From: JBEIDK01 sp040383485
GTDB taxonomy: Bacteria; Bacteroidota; Bacteroidia; UBA4408
Direction: 5' to 3'
NCBI GenBank assembly: GCA_040383485.1
Contig: JBEIDK010000008.1
Location: 1-48,345, forward strand
DNA: 48,345 nucleotides
Position 1 is the first letter of the stretch. Every line of letters begins with the position of its first letter. A model generated the notes under the pieces. It was not told the origin of the DNA. It did not search any database and saw only the letters and a program-made list of their open reading frames with translations. A program made the translations under genes and the position numbers. Of the stretch, positions 26,016 to 35,305 are shown piece after piece.

Positions 26016-27346
26016 ATAAGCCCCTTCGCTTTTAATTCAAGATATTTATTTAAAGTACTCATCGATAACTCACTTGGTGTTGTATAAATAGTTTGAATTC
26101 CATATTGAGTTAATATTTGTAACATTTGTTGTTTTTCAATAATAAATTTTTGTGCTATTGCCTGATTATACATCTCAGAAAAATTAACAACATCAGCTTT
26201 TGCAATACTTTTAATTTCATCATTTTCAAAAATTACAACAACTAATAGATGTTGCAAATTAATTTTTCTCAGTATAGAAATTTGTCTCTTTAAGGCAGTA
26301 TTACTTTCGAAATTTGTGAATAAAAACAACAAACTTCTACCATTTAAATTATTTTTAATATTTGTAAACAGCAATTCAAAATCAGACTCTTTAGTGCTCT
26401 CTGTTTGCTTATAAAGCAGTTCAATAATAAGTTTTAACTGTTTGTTTTTATTATCAGCTTTAATAAAATTAACAGAATTATTATCGAATGTTAGCACACC
26501 TGCCTTGTCAGATTTTCTAATTGACACATTTGATATTGCTAACGCTGTATTGATTGAGTAATCAAGCAAACTCAAGCCATTAAAAGGCATGTTCATTAGT
26601 CTTCCACGGTCAATTACTGAATAAACTTGTTGAGATTTTTCATCTTCATAATGATTGACCATTAAACTATTTTTTCTACTCGTCGCTTTCCAATTAATCG
26701 TTCTGTAATCATCACCATTTACATAATTTTTAATTTGTTCAAATTCATAGCTGTGACCAATTTTTCTTATCTTTTTTACTCCATTAAAAATAGAAGTACT
26801 TGAAAATGCTTTTAATTCAATATTTTTCATTTGAACTATTGAAGGGTACACCTTCACCATTGCACTATTTGAAGTAATGATTCTTCTTTGAATAAAACCA
26901 ATTTTAGAACTTAAATAACAAATTGTATTTCCAAAACTATACTCCCCTCTAGATTTAGGATCTAAAATGTAATGTTGCTTTTTTGTTTCTTTGTTTGCTA
27001 GATTAAAATTAATTTTAAAATCTCTAATTTGAAGTTGTATAGGCAACTCTTCAATAAGTTCAATTCGAAATTCTTTATAAGTACAATTTGTAATTTCTAA
27101 ATTTATAATGTTTGAATCGCCTAGTGAAAAATTATTAGGCAAGCTTCTATCAACCAGTATAACATCATTATTATAAAACAAAAGATACACATCAAAAAGC
27201 AAAACAAATATGTAAATAACAAGTAAGCCTATTGCCAAATTGAAGACTATTTGGAATGAGAAACTAATAACAAATATTGAAGTGATTATAATGCCTGCAA
27301 TAAAAAAACGTTTGCATAAATAAAGATCCTTAAAATAATTTATCAC
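26012..27346 (-). CDS. DUF58 domain protein
   Basis: 444 residues. Two N-terminal membrane helices (~15-55) are followed by a beta-rich region. The DUF58 signature is at ~212-250: GDDYRTINWKATSRKNSLMV and then VIDRGRLM, the first strand of a vWA-like fold. A C-terminal alpha/beta part follows (LLFLFTNFESN). DUF58 proteins occur with MoxR AAA+ ATPases and are thought to be their membrane-bound partners in envelope stress or complex assembly. The gene overlaps the MoxR stop by 4 bp (ATGA), so translation is coupled. It is the last gene of the four-gene operon. Confidence 0.88.
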   Translation of the reverse strand: MINYFKDLYLCKRFFIAGIIITSIFVISFSFQIVFNLAIGLLVIYIFVLLFDVYLLFYNNDVILVDRSLPNNFSLGDSNIINLEITNCTYKEFRIELIEELPIQLQIRDFKINFNLANKETKKQHYILDPKSRGEYSFGNTICYLSSKIGFIQRRIITSNSAMVKVYPSIVQMKNIELKAFSSTSIFNGVKKIRKIGHSYEFEQIKNYVNGDDYRTINWKATSRKNSLMVNHYEDEKSQQVYSVIDRGRLMNMPFNGLSLLDYSINTALAISNVSIRKSDKAGVLTFDNNSVNFIKADNKNKQLKLIIELLYKQTESTKESDFELLFTNIKNNLNGRSLLFLFTNFESNTALKRQISILRKINLQHLLVVVIFENDEIKSIAKADVVNFSEMYNQAIAQKFIIEKQQMLQILTQYGIQTIYTTPSELSMSTLNKYLELKAKGLI

Positions 27347-28326
27347 CTTGGCACTTCTATTTGCTGAATAATACTTTTTATAACATCATTACATGTAATA
27401 TTTTCCATTTCTTTTTCTGGTGTTAAAATAATACGATGAGAGAGAACTGGATATGCTACTAATTGAATATCTTCTGGCGTTACAAAGTCGCGACCAGACA
27501 TAGCTGCAAATGCCTTAGCGGTTTTCAAAATTGAGAGAGATGCCCTTGGTGAACCTCCTAAAAATAAATCATGATGGTTGCGAGTAGCATGTACTATTTT
27601 TGCTATATAATCAATAAGTTCATCTTTAATAAAAACTTTCTCAATTATTTTTCTAAAACTCTTCATCTCATTTACATCTAAAGTACTCATTATCGATGAA
27701 ATGGTTCTAACGGAAAAATCTTCACTGTACTTTTTTAAAATTTTTTGCTCTTCATCAATAGTTGGATAATCAACTATTATTTTAAATGTAAAGCGGTCAA
27801 GCTGAGCTTCTGGCAATCGATAAGTTCCTTCTTGTTCAATTGGATTTTGTGTGGCAATTACAAAAAACGGGAAGTCTAATTCATAAGTAGTTCCATCAAC
27901 AGTAATATGATGTTCTTCCATAACTTCGAAAAGGGCTGCCTGCGTTTTTGCTGGTGAACGATTTATCTCATCAATTAAAACAATATTAGAAAATATTGGA
28001 CCTTTATTAAAATTAAACTCAGATGTCTTTAAATTAAAAACAGTAGCTCCAATAACATCGGTAGGCATTAAATCGGGTGTAAACTGTATTCTAGAATAAC
28101 CTAATGATAAAGTCTTTGCTAACGATTTTGCTAATAAGGTTTTTGCAATTCCTGGTACACCTTCAAGTAAAACATGACCACCAGTAAATAATGCGGCCAA
28201 AATAAAATCAATATTCTTTTGTTGTCCAACAACAGTTTTGCTAATTTGATTTTTTAAGGCAATCACTTTCTGATTTAAATTATCTAGTTCAGTATTACTT
28301 TGTTCAAGTATTATTTCTTCCTCCAT
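27343..28326 (-). CDS. MoxR-family AAA+ ATPase
   Basis: 327 residues. Walker A is in LLEGVPGIAKTLLAKSLA (~53-70), Walker B in VLIDEINRSPAKTQAALFEVM, sensor 1 in FVIATQNPIEQEGTYRLPEAQLDRF (shown here in part as ATQNPIEQEG), and the helical lid in LGGSPRASLSILKTAKAFA. MoxR ATPases act as chaperone-like remodelers of metalloenzymes or envelope complexes, in partnership with vWA or DUF58 proteins. It sits between the DUF4350 gene (1 bp gap) and the DUF58 gene (4 bp overlap). Confidence 0.95.
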   Translation of the reverse strand: MEEEIILEQSNTELDNLNQKVIALKNQISKTVVGQQKNIDFILAALFTGGHVLLEGVPGIAKTLLAKSLAKTLSLGYSRIQFTPDLMPTDVIGATVFNLKTSEFNFNKGPIFSNIVLIDEINRSPAKTQAALFEVMEEHHITVDGTTYELDFPFFVIATQNPIEQEGTYRLPEAQLDRFTFKIIVDYPTIDEEQKILKKYSEDFSVRTISSIMSTLDVNEMKSFRKIIEKVFIKDELIDYIAKIVHATRNHHDLFLGGSPRASLSILKTAKAFAAMSGRDFVTPEDIQLVAYPVLSHRIILTPEKEMENITCNDVIKSIIQQIEVPR

Positions 28327-28327
28327 T

Positions 28328-29572
28328 TTATTTACAGTTTTTATAAAATTTAATTAATGAGTTGTGAAATTCATTCAATTCACTTTTGGTAAGCCCTTTT
28401 CTTATTTCAATAAGTTTGTATTGTTCAAATATTTCAAAAATATCGCTATAATTAACATTAGATTTTATGGCTATTTTTTGAATGAATTCTTCACTATTAT
28501 TATTCGAAACTAAATAATATTTTAATTTAATAAAATTTAAAAAATACCTCATTTTATAAATTGCGATTTTCTGATTGTCACCCACTTTAAGAAATAGCGC
28601 ACCAATTGTATTTATAAAATCTATGGTATTATTCTTTTTTTCAAGCAAAATAGGTATTGCTCTTTGCTTTCTTTTACCATAAAATATCATAAATAAAAAA
28701 CCTAAGGAAATAAGAACATACCAAGCCCACCTTAGTTGAAAATTATTGAGAATGAATGCTAATGGACTTTTACCAATTGAATTGTTTCGACTTCTATTTT
28801 CATTGTTTCTGTAACTATCAAAATAAACTTTATTTGTCATTACTGACGCAAAAACTTTATCAATATATTCTACATTATTGCTTTTCAACAAACTAAAGTT
28901 GGTGAATATTAAAGGTGTTGTAAATAAAAACACTCTGCCCTTTCCATAATTTGTGTAACAGTAATTTACATAACCATCATCTACAAATCCTAACTGATAG
29001 AAGCAATATAGTGTGTCAGAAAAATTATTGCCATCAATAACCGCCCAAGTATGTTTTTGTAACTTATTCTTTATATAGTAGCCACATTTATACTTAATAG
29101 AATCAGATAATGTGCTATCGTAAAAGTTTAAATTTATTTCATATGAACTCAAATCGGAATAATGACTAAATGCAACAGAAGTGTCAATATCAAAGTGCTT
29201 AGTAAGGTCATAACCAATGCCTTCAGAGCCAATAAAAACATCGTTGCCTTTGTCTGCAAAATTTAATAATGCATTTAAATGAACTGAGTCTTCTTCAAAA
29301 TAATGATCAATATAAACATAGGTTGCATCTGTATCTTTCGTATTCTGAAAATCTTTTAAATAATCTTCTCTAACATCAATAAATTTTCCATTACCAACTT
29401 TAGACTTCAATAATTCGGAAAATACAAAAGTACCATATGGCTCCTTGCTGCCTTTTTTGTAAGTAATACGCCAATCAAAACTATTGTTGTTTCTTATCCA
29501 TAAATAACTAATAAAAATGATAGCACTTATTAGGAAAATAAAAACAATTCTGGAAAGAATTCTATTTTTCAT
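28328..29572 (-). CDS. DUF4350 domain membrane protein
   Basis: 414 residues. An N-terminal membrane helix (~7-26) is followed by the DUF4350 start signature TYKKGSKEPYGTFVFSELL. An extracytoplasmic alpha/beta domain (~40-260) resembles a glutamine-amidotransferase-like fold, with DVFIGSEGIGYDL. A second helix (~283-300) is followed by a basic cytoplasmic tail (YGKRKQRAI). It is typically encoded with DUF4129, MoxR and DUF58 in Bacteroidota and Actinobacteria. Its 5' end overlaps the DUF4129 gene by 11 bp. Biochemical role unknown. Confidence 0.8.
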   Translation of the reverse strand: MKNRILSRIVFIFLISAIIFISYLWIRNNNSFDWRITYKKGSKEPYGTFVFSELLKSKVGNGKFIDVREDYLKDFQNTKDTDATYVYIDHYFEEDSVHLNALLNFADKGNDVFIGSEGIGYDLTKHFDIDTSVAFSHYSDLSSYEINLNFYDSTLSDSIKYKCGYYIKNKLQKHTWAVIDGNNFSDTLYCFYQLGFVDDGYVNYCYTNYGKGRVFLFTTPLIFTNFSLLKSNNVEYIDKVFASVMTNKVYFDSYRNNENRSRNNSIGKSPLAFILNNFQLRWAWYVLISLGFLFMIFYGKRKQRAIPILLEKKNNTIDFINTIGALFLKVGDNQKIAIYKMRYFLNFIKLKYYLVSNNNSEEFIQKIAIKSNVNYSDIFEIFEQYKLIEIRKGLTKSELNEFHNSLIKFYKNCK

Positions 29573-30347
29573 TCTCTAATTGATTATTACCTGCAATAGG
29601 TGTTTTAGAATTTAACTGAAACAAATAATCGACAAAAAAAGGTTTTAAACTACTATATTGATAATAATCTAAATTTAAATTGCTATACCAAACTTTATCG
29701 AATATTAAGGTAACTCTTTTGAAACTAATATAATCTTTAGATAAAGACATTTCAAACAAATAATCACGATTAGTTTTATCTTTTTTCCATTCAATTCTAT
29801 TCATTCCATGAAGGCTTTTTATAATCATTAGGAAATAAATTCGTAAGGCAAGTTTGAAGTTTTGAAATTCAATTGCCTCAAGCAATAATTTATTTAAATC
29901 AGCTACTATCAAATGTTCATCTAAATTATCTTCATTTATTATTGCAACACTAGCAAGTTTAGCAGCTGTGTTATTGGTATTTTTAATAAGTGAATAGGCA
30001 ATGAAAATGAGTATTAAAATAATTATTGTAAAAAAAATAATTTTAGAAGTTTCTGTTTTTAGAAAATCTAAATTTAAACTGCCACTTTTTTCATCAACTT
30101 TCTTTTCGCTTTTTAAAATATCTTTAGAATAATTAAGGTCTTTAACGATACTAACCCACTTGTTCTTTGTAAATGTCTTTTGCGCATATACTTTAATCAA
30201 ACTAATACTATCTGTTTCTAATGAGGTTAAAGATATTGAGGCTGAATCCTTTCCATTAATACTAAAATTTGATGCATGCGAATTATTTATTGAGACAAAA
30301 AACAATGTTTGACAAATCAAGAATAGAGTCGAATAATAACGTAACAT
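29562..30347 (-). CDS. DUF4129-like membrane protein
   Basis: 261 residues. A signal peptide (~1-25, ending SHA) is followed by a low-complexity exported segment and one membrane helix (~102-119). The cytoplasmic C-terminal domain has the DUF4129 features ALRIYFLMIIKSLHGMN, IEWKKDKTNRDYLFEM and FDKVWYSN. It is the first gene of the DUF4129-DUF4350-MoxR-DUF58 operon. The 152 bp upstream region is divergent with the PIG-L gene. Role unknown; association with MoxR suggests envelope quality control. Confidence 0.72.
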   Translation of the reverse strand: MLRYYSTLFLICQTLFFVSINNSHASNFSINGKDSASISLTSLETDSISLIKVYAQKTFTKNKWVSIVKDLNYSKDILKSEKKVDEKSGSLNLDFLKTETSKIIFFTIIILILIFIAYSLIKNTNNTAAKLASVAIINEDNLDEHLIVADLNKLLLEAIEFQNFKLALRIYFLMIIKSLHGMNRIEWKKDKTNRDYLFEMSLSKDYISFKRVTLIFDKVWYSNLNLDYYQYSSLKPFFVDYLFQLNSKTPIAGNNQLENEK

Positions 30348-30442
30348 AATCAGACTTGCTTTTTATTTTAAACAAATAAAATTAAAAATCAATTAAATAA
30401 AAATTGAAAAGTTACATAGAATAATATTACAGAGAAATATAG

Positions 30443-30469
30443 TTGCGTAATACTTTAATATTACTTTTG
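30443..30469 (+). promoter_or_regulatory. Promoter of the PIG-L/GNAT/WbqC operon
   Basis: TTG at 30443-30445, a 16-nt spacer and TACTTTTG at 30462-30469, an exact TAnnTTTG. It lies 30 bp upstream of the ATG. Spacing is slightly shorter than usual. Confidence 0.55.
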
Positions 30470-30499
30470 TTTAATCGTTAATTAAAACAATAATCTTAA

Positions 30500-31120
30500 A
30501 TGAATATACTAGTCTTAGCCCCTCATACTGATGATGGTGAATTAGGTTGTGGAGGCACCATTGTAAGGCTTCTTGAAGAAGGACACAATGTTTGGTACGC
30601 AGCTTTTTCAATTTGTGAAGAAAGTGTTCCTGAAGGATTTGCTAAAGATGCTTTAGAAAAAGAAGTAAAGTTAGCTACATCCTATTTAGGTATAAGGCCC
30701 GAAAATCTAATTTTAAAAAAATATCCTGTCCGAAAGTTCACTAATTATAGACAAGATATTTTAGAGGACATGATTTTACTCAGAAATAAAATTAAACCAG
30801 AAATAATATTTATGCCTTGTAGTAAAGCCCTGCATCAAGACCATATTACAATTTATGAAGAAGGTATGCGTTCTTTTAAACACAACACCTGCTATGGCTA
30901 TGATTTGCCTTGGGATACAGTACAATTTAACTCTACTGCATTTTTTAGACTTACAAAGGAACAAGTAAATAAAAAATGTATCGCAATGAATTACTATGAA
31001 ACACAAAAATACAGGTCATATGTTGATGAAGAGTTTATTACTGGTTTGGCAAGAGTAAGAGGCGCACAAATTGCACATAACTATGCTGAATCTTTTGAAT
31101 TATTAAGACTAATAAATTAA
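30500..31120 (+). CDS. PIG-L/LmbE family N-deacetylase
   Basis: 206 residues. The zinc motif is APHTDDGELGCGGT (7-20, with His9 and Asp12), and the second metal and catalytic motif is HQDH (112-115). The family removes N-acetyl groups from GlcNAc-like sugars, as in bacillithiol and mycothiol synthesis, lincomycin-type pathways and glycan tailoring. The next two genes are a GNAT acyltransferase (3 bp gap) and a WbqC protein (4 bp overlap). Together they suggest deacetylation and re-acylation of an amino sugar for a surface glycan. A stand-alone bacillithiol role is less likely given this context. Confidence 0.85.
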   Translation: MNILVLAPHTDDGELGCGGTIVRLLEEGHNVWYAAFSICEESVPEGFAKDALEKEVKLATSYLGIRPENLILKKYPVRKFTNYRQDILEDMILLRNKIKPEIIFMPCSKALHQDHITIYEEGMRSFKHNTCYGYDLPWDTVQFNSTAFFRLTKEQVNKKCIAMNYYETQKYRSYVDEEFITGLARVRGAQIAHNYAESFELLRLIN

Positions 31121-31123
31121 AAA

Positions 31124-31654
31124 ATGAATGGTACTTATGTTACATTAAAACCGTTGAGCCATGATGATTTTATTATTGTTACAAATTGGAATTATGACCC
31201 TATTGTAACCGAATTTTTCAGTGAACGTGAGAAGCCAGAATTGGAGCATCAACTCAAGTGGTTTAGAAATCAAATTGAAGCTACCGATAAAAAGAAATAT
31301 ATAATTATTTGCAATAAGAAAAAAACCAAAATTGGCTTAGTAAGCTTAATGAAAATTGACCTGCTTAATCATAATTGCGAAATAGGAATAACTATAGGAG
31401 ATACTAATTATTGGGGTAAACCTCATGCTAAGGAAGCAATCAAACTTATTTTAAAACACTGTTTTTCTGATTTAAAATTGAATATTGTTTACTTAACAGT
31501 TTTTGAAAACAATATCAGAGCCATTAAATTCTTTAAAAAAATCGGCTTTAAGAACGATGGGATAATGAGGGAAGTTATTTTTAAAAATAAAAAATATATT
31601 TCTTTACAATTAATGAGCATTCTTGAGAAAGAATTTGAACCTCAAAAAATATGA
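31124..31654 (+). CDS. GNAT family N-acetyltransferase (RimJ/PseH-like)
   Basis: 176 residues. It is an Acetyltransf_3-type GNAT: LKPLSHDDFIIVTNWNYDP at the start, CEIGITIGDTNYWGKPHAKEA (acetyl-CoA pyrophosphate loop region) and VFENNIRAIKFFKKIGFKNDG near the C-terminus. Similar enzymes acylate amino sugars (PseH type) or protein N-termini. With the PIG-L deacetylase directly upstream, an amino-sugar substrate is the more likely option. Confidence 0.85.
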   Translation: MNGTYVTLKPLSHDDFIIVTNWNYDPIVTEFFSEREKPELEHQLKWFRNQIEATDKKKYIIICNKKKTKIGLVSLMKIDLLNHNCEIGITIGDTNYWGKPHAKEAIKLILKHCFSDLKLNIVYLTVFENNIRAIKFFKKIGFKNDGIMREVIFKNKKYISLQLMSILEKEFEPQKI

Positions 31655-32349
31655 TTGTAGCAATTCACCAACCAAATTATTTACCTTGGTTAGGATACAT
31701 AGCAAAAATTTTAGATTCTGATATCTTCGTTTTTCTTGACAATGTGCAATTCTCAAAAAAAAGTCTTGGTGCAAGAAATTATATTATTGATAGAGATGAA
31801 GGCAAAGCACTTCTTTCTGTTTCAGTAAAAAAAAGTTTTGGAGCTTTTCAAAATTATAATGAACTAGAAATAGATTACTCTAGTAATTGGAATACAAAGC
31901 ATTTGAATAAAATTAAGAACTCTTACGTTAATACCCTATTTTTTCATGAATACTATCCTAAAGTTGAATCTTTATTAAAAAAGAAATACAATAATTTAGC
32001 TGATTTAAATATTGAAATATTAACATGGATTATTTCTTTACTTGATTGCACTACAAAATTAGTAAGGTCATCTGAGTTAATTTTAGGAGAAGATTTAAGC
32101 AAAAACGATAACAATATACTCATATGTGAGAAGCTCAAAGCATCAATTTATTTGTCTGGTAGGGGTGCTATAAAATATAACAACCAAGAGTTATACAGCA
32201 ACAAAGGCATTGTACTAAAGTATCAAGAATTTCATCACCCCATTTATCATCAAAATAATAAACAGTTTATTGAAAATCTTTGTTTTTTGGATGCCTTATT
32301 TTTCATTGGCATCGACAATTTAAAACGCCAACTTAAAAAGCTTGAATAG
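31651..32349 (+). CDS. WbqC family protein
   Basis: 232 residues. The WbqC family start is unmistakable: IAIHQPNYLPWLGYIAKI (here IVAIHQPNYLPWLGY), then FVFLDNVQFSKKSLGARN. A later ISTYLSGRGA-like motif appears here as IYLSGRGAIKY. Members occur in O-antigen and glycan clusters and are thought to be involved in amino-sugar modification; the reaction is not well established. Overlap of 4 bp with the GNAT gene implies translational coupling. The 3' end is 5 bp from a convergent response-regulator gene. Confidence 0.9.
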   Translation: MIVAIHQPNYLPWLGYIAKILDSDIFVFLDNVQFSKKSLGARNYIIDRDEGKALLSVSVKKSFGAFQNYNELEIDYSSNWNTKHLNKIKNSYVNTLFFHEYYPKVESLLKKKYNNLADLNIEILTWIISLLDCTTKLVRSSELILGEDLSKNDNNILICEKLKASIYLSGRGAIKYNNQELYSNKGIVLKYQEFHHPIYHQNNKQFIENLCFLDALFFIGIDNLKRQLKKLE

Positions 32350-32354
32350 TTGAA

Positions 32355-32822
32355 TTATGAGAGTAGTTTCTGCCGCAAAATGAATTCTAATTGTTCGTTT
32401 GTTAATGCTAAAGACTGATTTAACTTTTTTTGCTCTTCTTTTAAATTATTAATTTTAAAAGCCATTGTTATTGAATTAATAACTTCTTGGTCATCCCAAG
32501 GTTTTTGCAAATACTTATAAATTTGCCCCCTGTTTACTGCGTCTTTTAGTGCATCGATGTCTGCAAAACCAGTAAGCAATATTCTCATGATATCAGGATA
32601 CTCTTCTACCGTTTGTGCCAAAAGTTCGGTGCCTAAAGTGCCTGGCATTCGCTGGTCAGTTAATAAAACATCTATTTTATTCGATTTTAAAATGTCCTTT
32701 GCTTCGTCAGCGGATGTAGCTGTAAATATTAAAAAATTTCTACGAAATGAAGCTTTAAACGAAGTAAGATTATGAACTTCATCATCTACATATAGTACCC
32801 TAATTTCAGGATTATTTTCCAT
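32355..32822 (-). CDS. Stand-alone response regulator (REC) with C-terminal coiled coil
   Basis: 155 residues from the ATG at 32822; an upstream in-frame TTG at 32831 is less likely. Receiver domain: VLYVDDEVHN (acidic pair), phospho-Asp56 in LLTDQRMPG, LLTGFAD and KPW (Lys of the switch). A short helical tail (~120-155) follows. It resembles the REC domain of the REC-kinase gene at 38163 (shared VLYVDDE, SFKA, DQRMP, INQGQI/VNRGQI, KYxxKPW). It is divergent from the E1/nitroreductase operon, so it is probably part of the same circuit. No DNA-binding output domain is present. Confidence 0.9.
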   Translation of the reverse strand: MENNPEIRVLYVDDEVHNLTSFKASFRRNFLIFTATSADEAKDILKSNKIDVLLTDQRMPGTLGTELLAQTVEEYPDIMRILLTGFADIDALKDAVNRGQIYKYLQKPWDDQEVINSITMAFKINNLKEEQKKLNQSLALTNEQLEFILRQKLLS

Positions 32823-32901
32823 TAAAAACAATTAATTTTAGTTGTAACAATTGCGTCAAGTATAATGCAAAAATAAATAAAAGAACTTTAAACTTTTCTA
32901 A

Positions 32902-32933
32902 TTGTTAAATATGGTTATAATTTTATAACCTTG
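32902..32933 (+). promoter_or_regulatory. Candidate promoter of the E1/nitroreductase signalling operon
   Basis: TTG at 32902-32904, a 21-nt spacer and TAACCTTG at 32926-32933 (one mismatch to TAnnTTTG). It lies 67 bp upstream of the ATG at 33001. Confidence 0.45.
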
Positions 32934-33000
32934 CACCACTAATATTTTCTGTTAATAAAAAAGCTGTACAATTAAGAAAAATAAGAAATAGAAATTTAGA

Positions 33001-35304
33001 ATGGTCAATTTAGAAAAATTAATAAATGACTTAGAACAAACAGTTGTAAGAATTAGTTCGTTACATAACCCAAATTTTTATAGATGTTTAAATGATTCGG
33101 ATAGAAAACACCTACAAGAATTAATAGAGAATAATAAATCAATAATTGTTTTTGATTATATAAAGGAACAATTGAGTGAACTTGTTAAGATTAAAAATCC
33201 TGCTAAGAAGTTTACCTCATTAGAAATTGATTCTGAAATTAGAAAGCACCTAAATAATATTACAGAATTTAATTATGGTGTATGGGTCTTTTATCCTTGG
33301 AGCAACAGACTTGTGCATATTCTTGATGAAGAAGAATTTATTGAAGTAAGAACAAGTAGGAATCAATATAAAATAACAAAAGCCGAAAGAGATATTTTGG
33401 CAACAAAAAAAATTGGAATCATCGGATTATCAGTAGGTCAATCAGTAGCTGTAACTTTGGCTATGGAAAGGGTGTGCGGTGAAATACGACTGGCTGATTT
33501 TGATTTACTTGAACTCACAAACCTTAATAGAATTAGAACTGGAATACATAATTTGGGGTTAGCAAAAGTATACTCTGTTGCACGAGAAATAGCTGAAATA
33601 GATCCATTCATAAAAATAATATGCTTTCCTGAAGGACTTAAAGAAGAAAACATGACCAACTTCTTTACTTCTGGAGGTAAGTTAGATTTAATGATTGAAG
33701 AGTCGGATGGTTTCGATATAAAAATACTGAGTAGAATAAAGGCTCGTGAATTAAAAATACCTGTTTTAATGGAAGCCAGTGACAGATGTATGGTTGATGT
33801 TGAAAGATTTGACCTTGAGCCTAACAGAGATATATTGCATGGCTTAGTAAACCATTTAGAAGTATCAAAATTAAAAAGCTTGAAAACTACTGAAGAAAAG
33901 ATACCTTATATGCTTGATATATTAGGTCTTGAAACGTCTTCATTAAGGTTAAAGTCATCAATGCTTGAAATAGAGCAATCAATTAATACTTGGCCTCAAC
34001 TTGCATCGGCAGTAACTATGGGCGGAGGTATTACTACTGATGTTGCTAGAAGAATACTTCTAAATCAATTCAATGGTTCAGGAAGATTTCATATTGATAT
34101 AGAAGAATTAATTGGTGACGAAGTGAAGGAAGAAAAATTTAATTCGAACTATCATTTTCCAGCTTTTAATTTAGATGAATTTAAGTCAACATACAAGCCC
34201 GAGAAGACGAATGAAAAGTCAATTTTTATTGAAATAAATTTGCTCAGTTCATGGTTACATAAAGCAATAATGGCTCCATCGGCAGGTAACAACCAGCCTT
34301 GGAAATGGTATTATACAGGAGGAGTTTTACATTTAATTCATGATAAAGAAAAATCATATTCTTGGTCTGATAATAAGGATATAATAGCTCATTTGGCGCT
34401 TGGTGCTGCATTACAAAACTTATACCTTGCTTGCAAAAATGATGGATACAAGATTAATGTCAGTTATTTCCCAAATAATTTAAACCAACTTCATATTGCA
34501 AGTATTCAATTTGAAAAAGGTAATGAGGTACAATTAAGCTTAGCAGAACAGAAACTTTTTAATGCCATAGAAAATAGATGTACTAACCGGAAGAAAGGGA
34601 ATTCTGAAAAGCCTAATCAAGAATCAATAAGGGCTATTTTAGAATCAGTAAGTCAAGATTATACAATCCGAATTATTGATAATGAAAATTCAATAGAAGA
34701 ATTGGCAGATATAATTTCATCAATTGAAAAACAAAGATTTTTGAATCCTGAAGGTCATTATGAATTTTTTAATAAAGAAATACGTTGGAATGATAAGGAA
34801 GTATTGACTACTCGTGATGGATTGGATATTGAAACATTAGAGTTAAATAATTTGAATAAAACTGGGATGAAAGTCGCAGCCAACAAATCAGTAATCAAAA
34901 ATTTAATAGCATGGAATGGTGGTGATGGACTAAAAAAAATGACACGTGAGGTTGTTGAAACCTCACCCTTAATTGGCCTTTTACAAGTAAAGTCAGATAA
35001 ATTTACAAATTATATAGATGCAGGTGCAATGCTCCAAAATGCTTGGTTATCGGCTACCGCCAACAGCATTTCTTTTCATCCTGTTTCGTCGCCAATATTT
35101 TTTTTCGAAAAAATAAAAAGTACAAACGACCTTTCGTCCGAACTAATAAATTATATTGAAGAGGAGGAGAAAAGATTCAATCAAATAATCATGAATGATG
35201 TAAATTATAAAAATATATTTTTATTTCGCCTTTCAATAAGTGAACAACCAACAGCAATATCATTGCGGAAAAATTTAAGTGATTGCCTAATAATAGAAGA
35301 TTAA
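33001..35304 (+). CDS. ThiF/E1-like and nitroreductase-like fusion protein (Rv1355c family)
   Basis: 767 residues. After an unassigned N-terminal region (~1-130) comes an E1/ThiF/MoeB-type Rossmann domain (~133-380). It has IGIIGLSVGQSVA (nucleotide loop), ADFDLLELTNLNR (the D-x-D and NLNR of E1 enzymes) and LMIEESDGFDIK. The paired zinc Cys of MoeB and most E1 enzymes are not obvious. A nitroreductase-like domain (~410-767) starts with AIMAPSAGNNQPWKWYY (flavin and substrate region) and continues to the C-terminus (PVSSPIFFFEKI). By analogy the first domain adenylates a carboxylate and the second reduces or oxidises a product with FMN, but the substrate is unknown. It starts a five-gene operon with an acyltransferase and sensor kinases. 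Confidence 0.85.
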   Translation: MVNLEKLINDLEQTVVRISSLHNPNFYRCLNDSDRKHLQELIENNKSIIVFDYIKEQLSELVKIKNPAKKFTSLEIDSEIRKHLNNITEFNYGVWVFYPWSNRLVHILDEEEFIEVRTSRNQYKITKAERDILATKKIGIIGLSVGQSVAVTLAMERVCGEIRLADFDLLELTNLNRIRTGIHNLGLAKVYSVAREIAEIDPFIKIICFPEGLKEENMTNFFTSGGKLDLMIEESDGFDIKILSRIKARELKIPVLMEASDRCMVDVERFDLEPNRDILHGLVNHLEVSKLKSLKTTEEKIPYMLDILGLETSSLRLKSSMLEIEQSINTWPQLASAVTMGGGITTDVARRILLNQFNGSGRFHIDIEELIGDEVKEEKFNSNYHFPAFNLDEFKSTYKPEKTNEKSIFIEINLLSSWLHKAIMAPSAGNNQPWKWYYTGGVLHLIHDKEKSYSWSDNKDIIAHLALGAALQNLYLACKNDGYKINVSYFPNNLNQLHIASIQFEKGNEVQLSLAEQKLFNAIENRCTNRKKGNSEKPNQESIRAILESVSQDYTIRIIDNENSIEELADIISSIEKQRFLNPEGHYEFFNKEIRWNDKEVLTTRDGLDIETLELNNLNKTGMKVAANKSVIKNLIAWNGGDGLKKMTREVVETSPLIGLLQVKSDKFTNYIDAGAMLQNAWLSATANSISFHPVSSPIFFFEKIKSTNDLSSELINYIEEEEKRFNQIIMNDVNYKNIFLFRLSISEQPTAISLRKNLSDCLIIED

Positions 35305-35305
35305 T

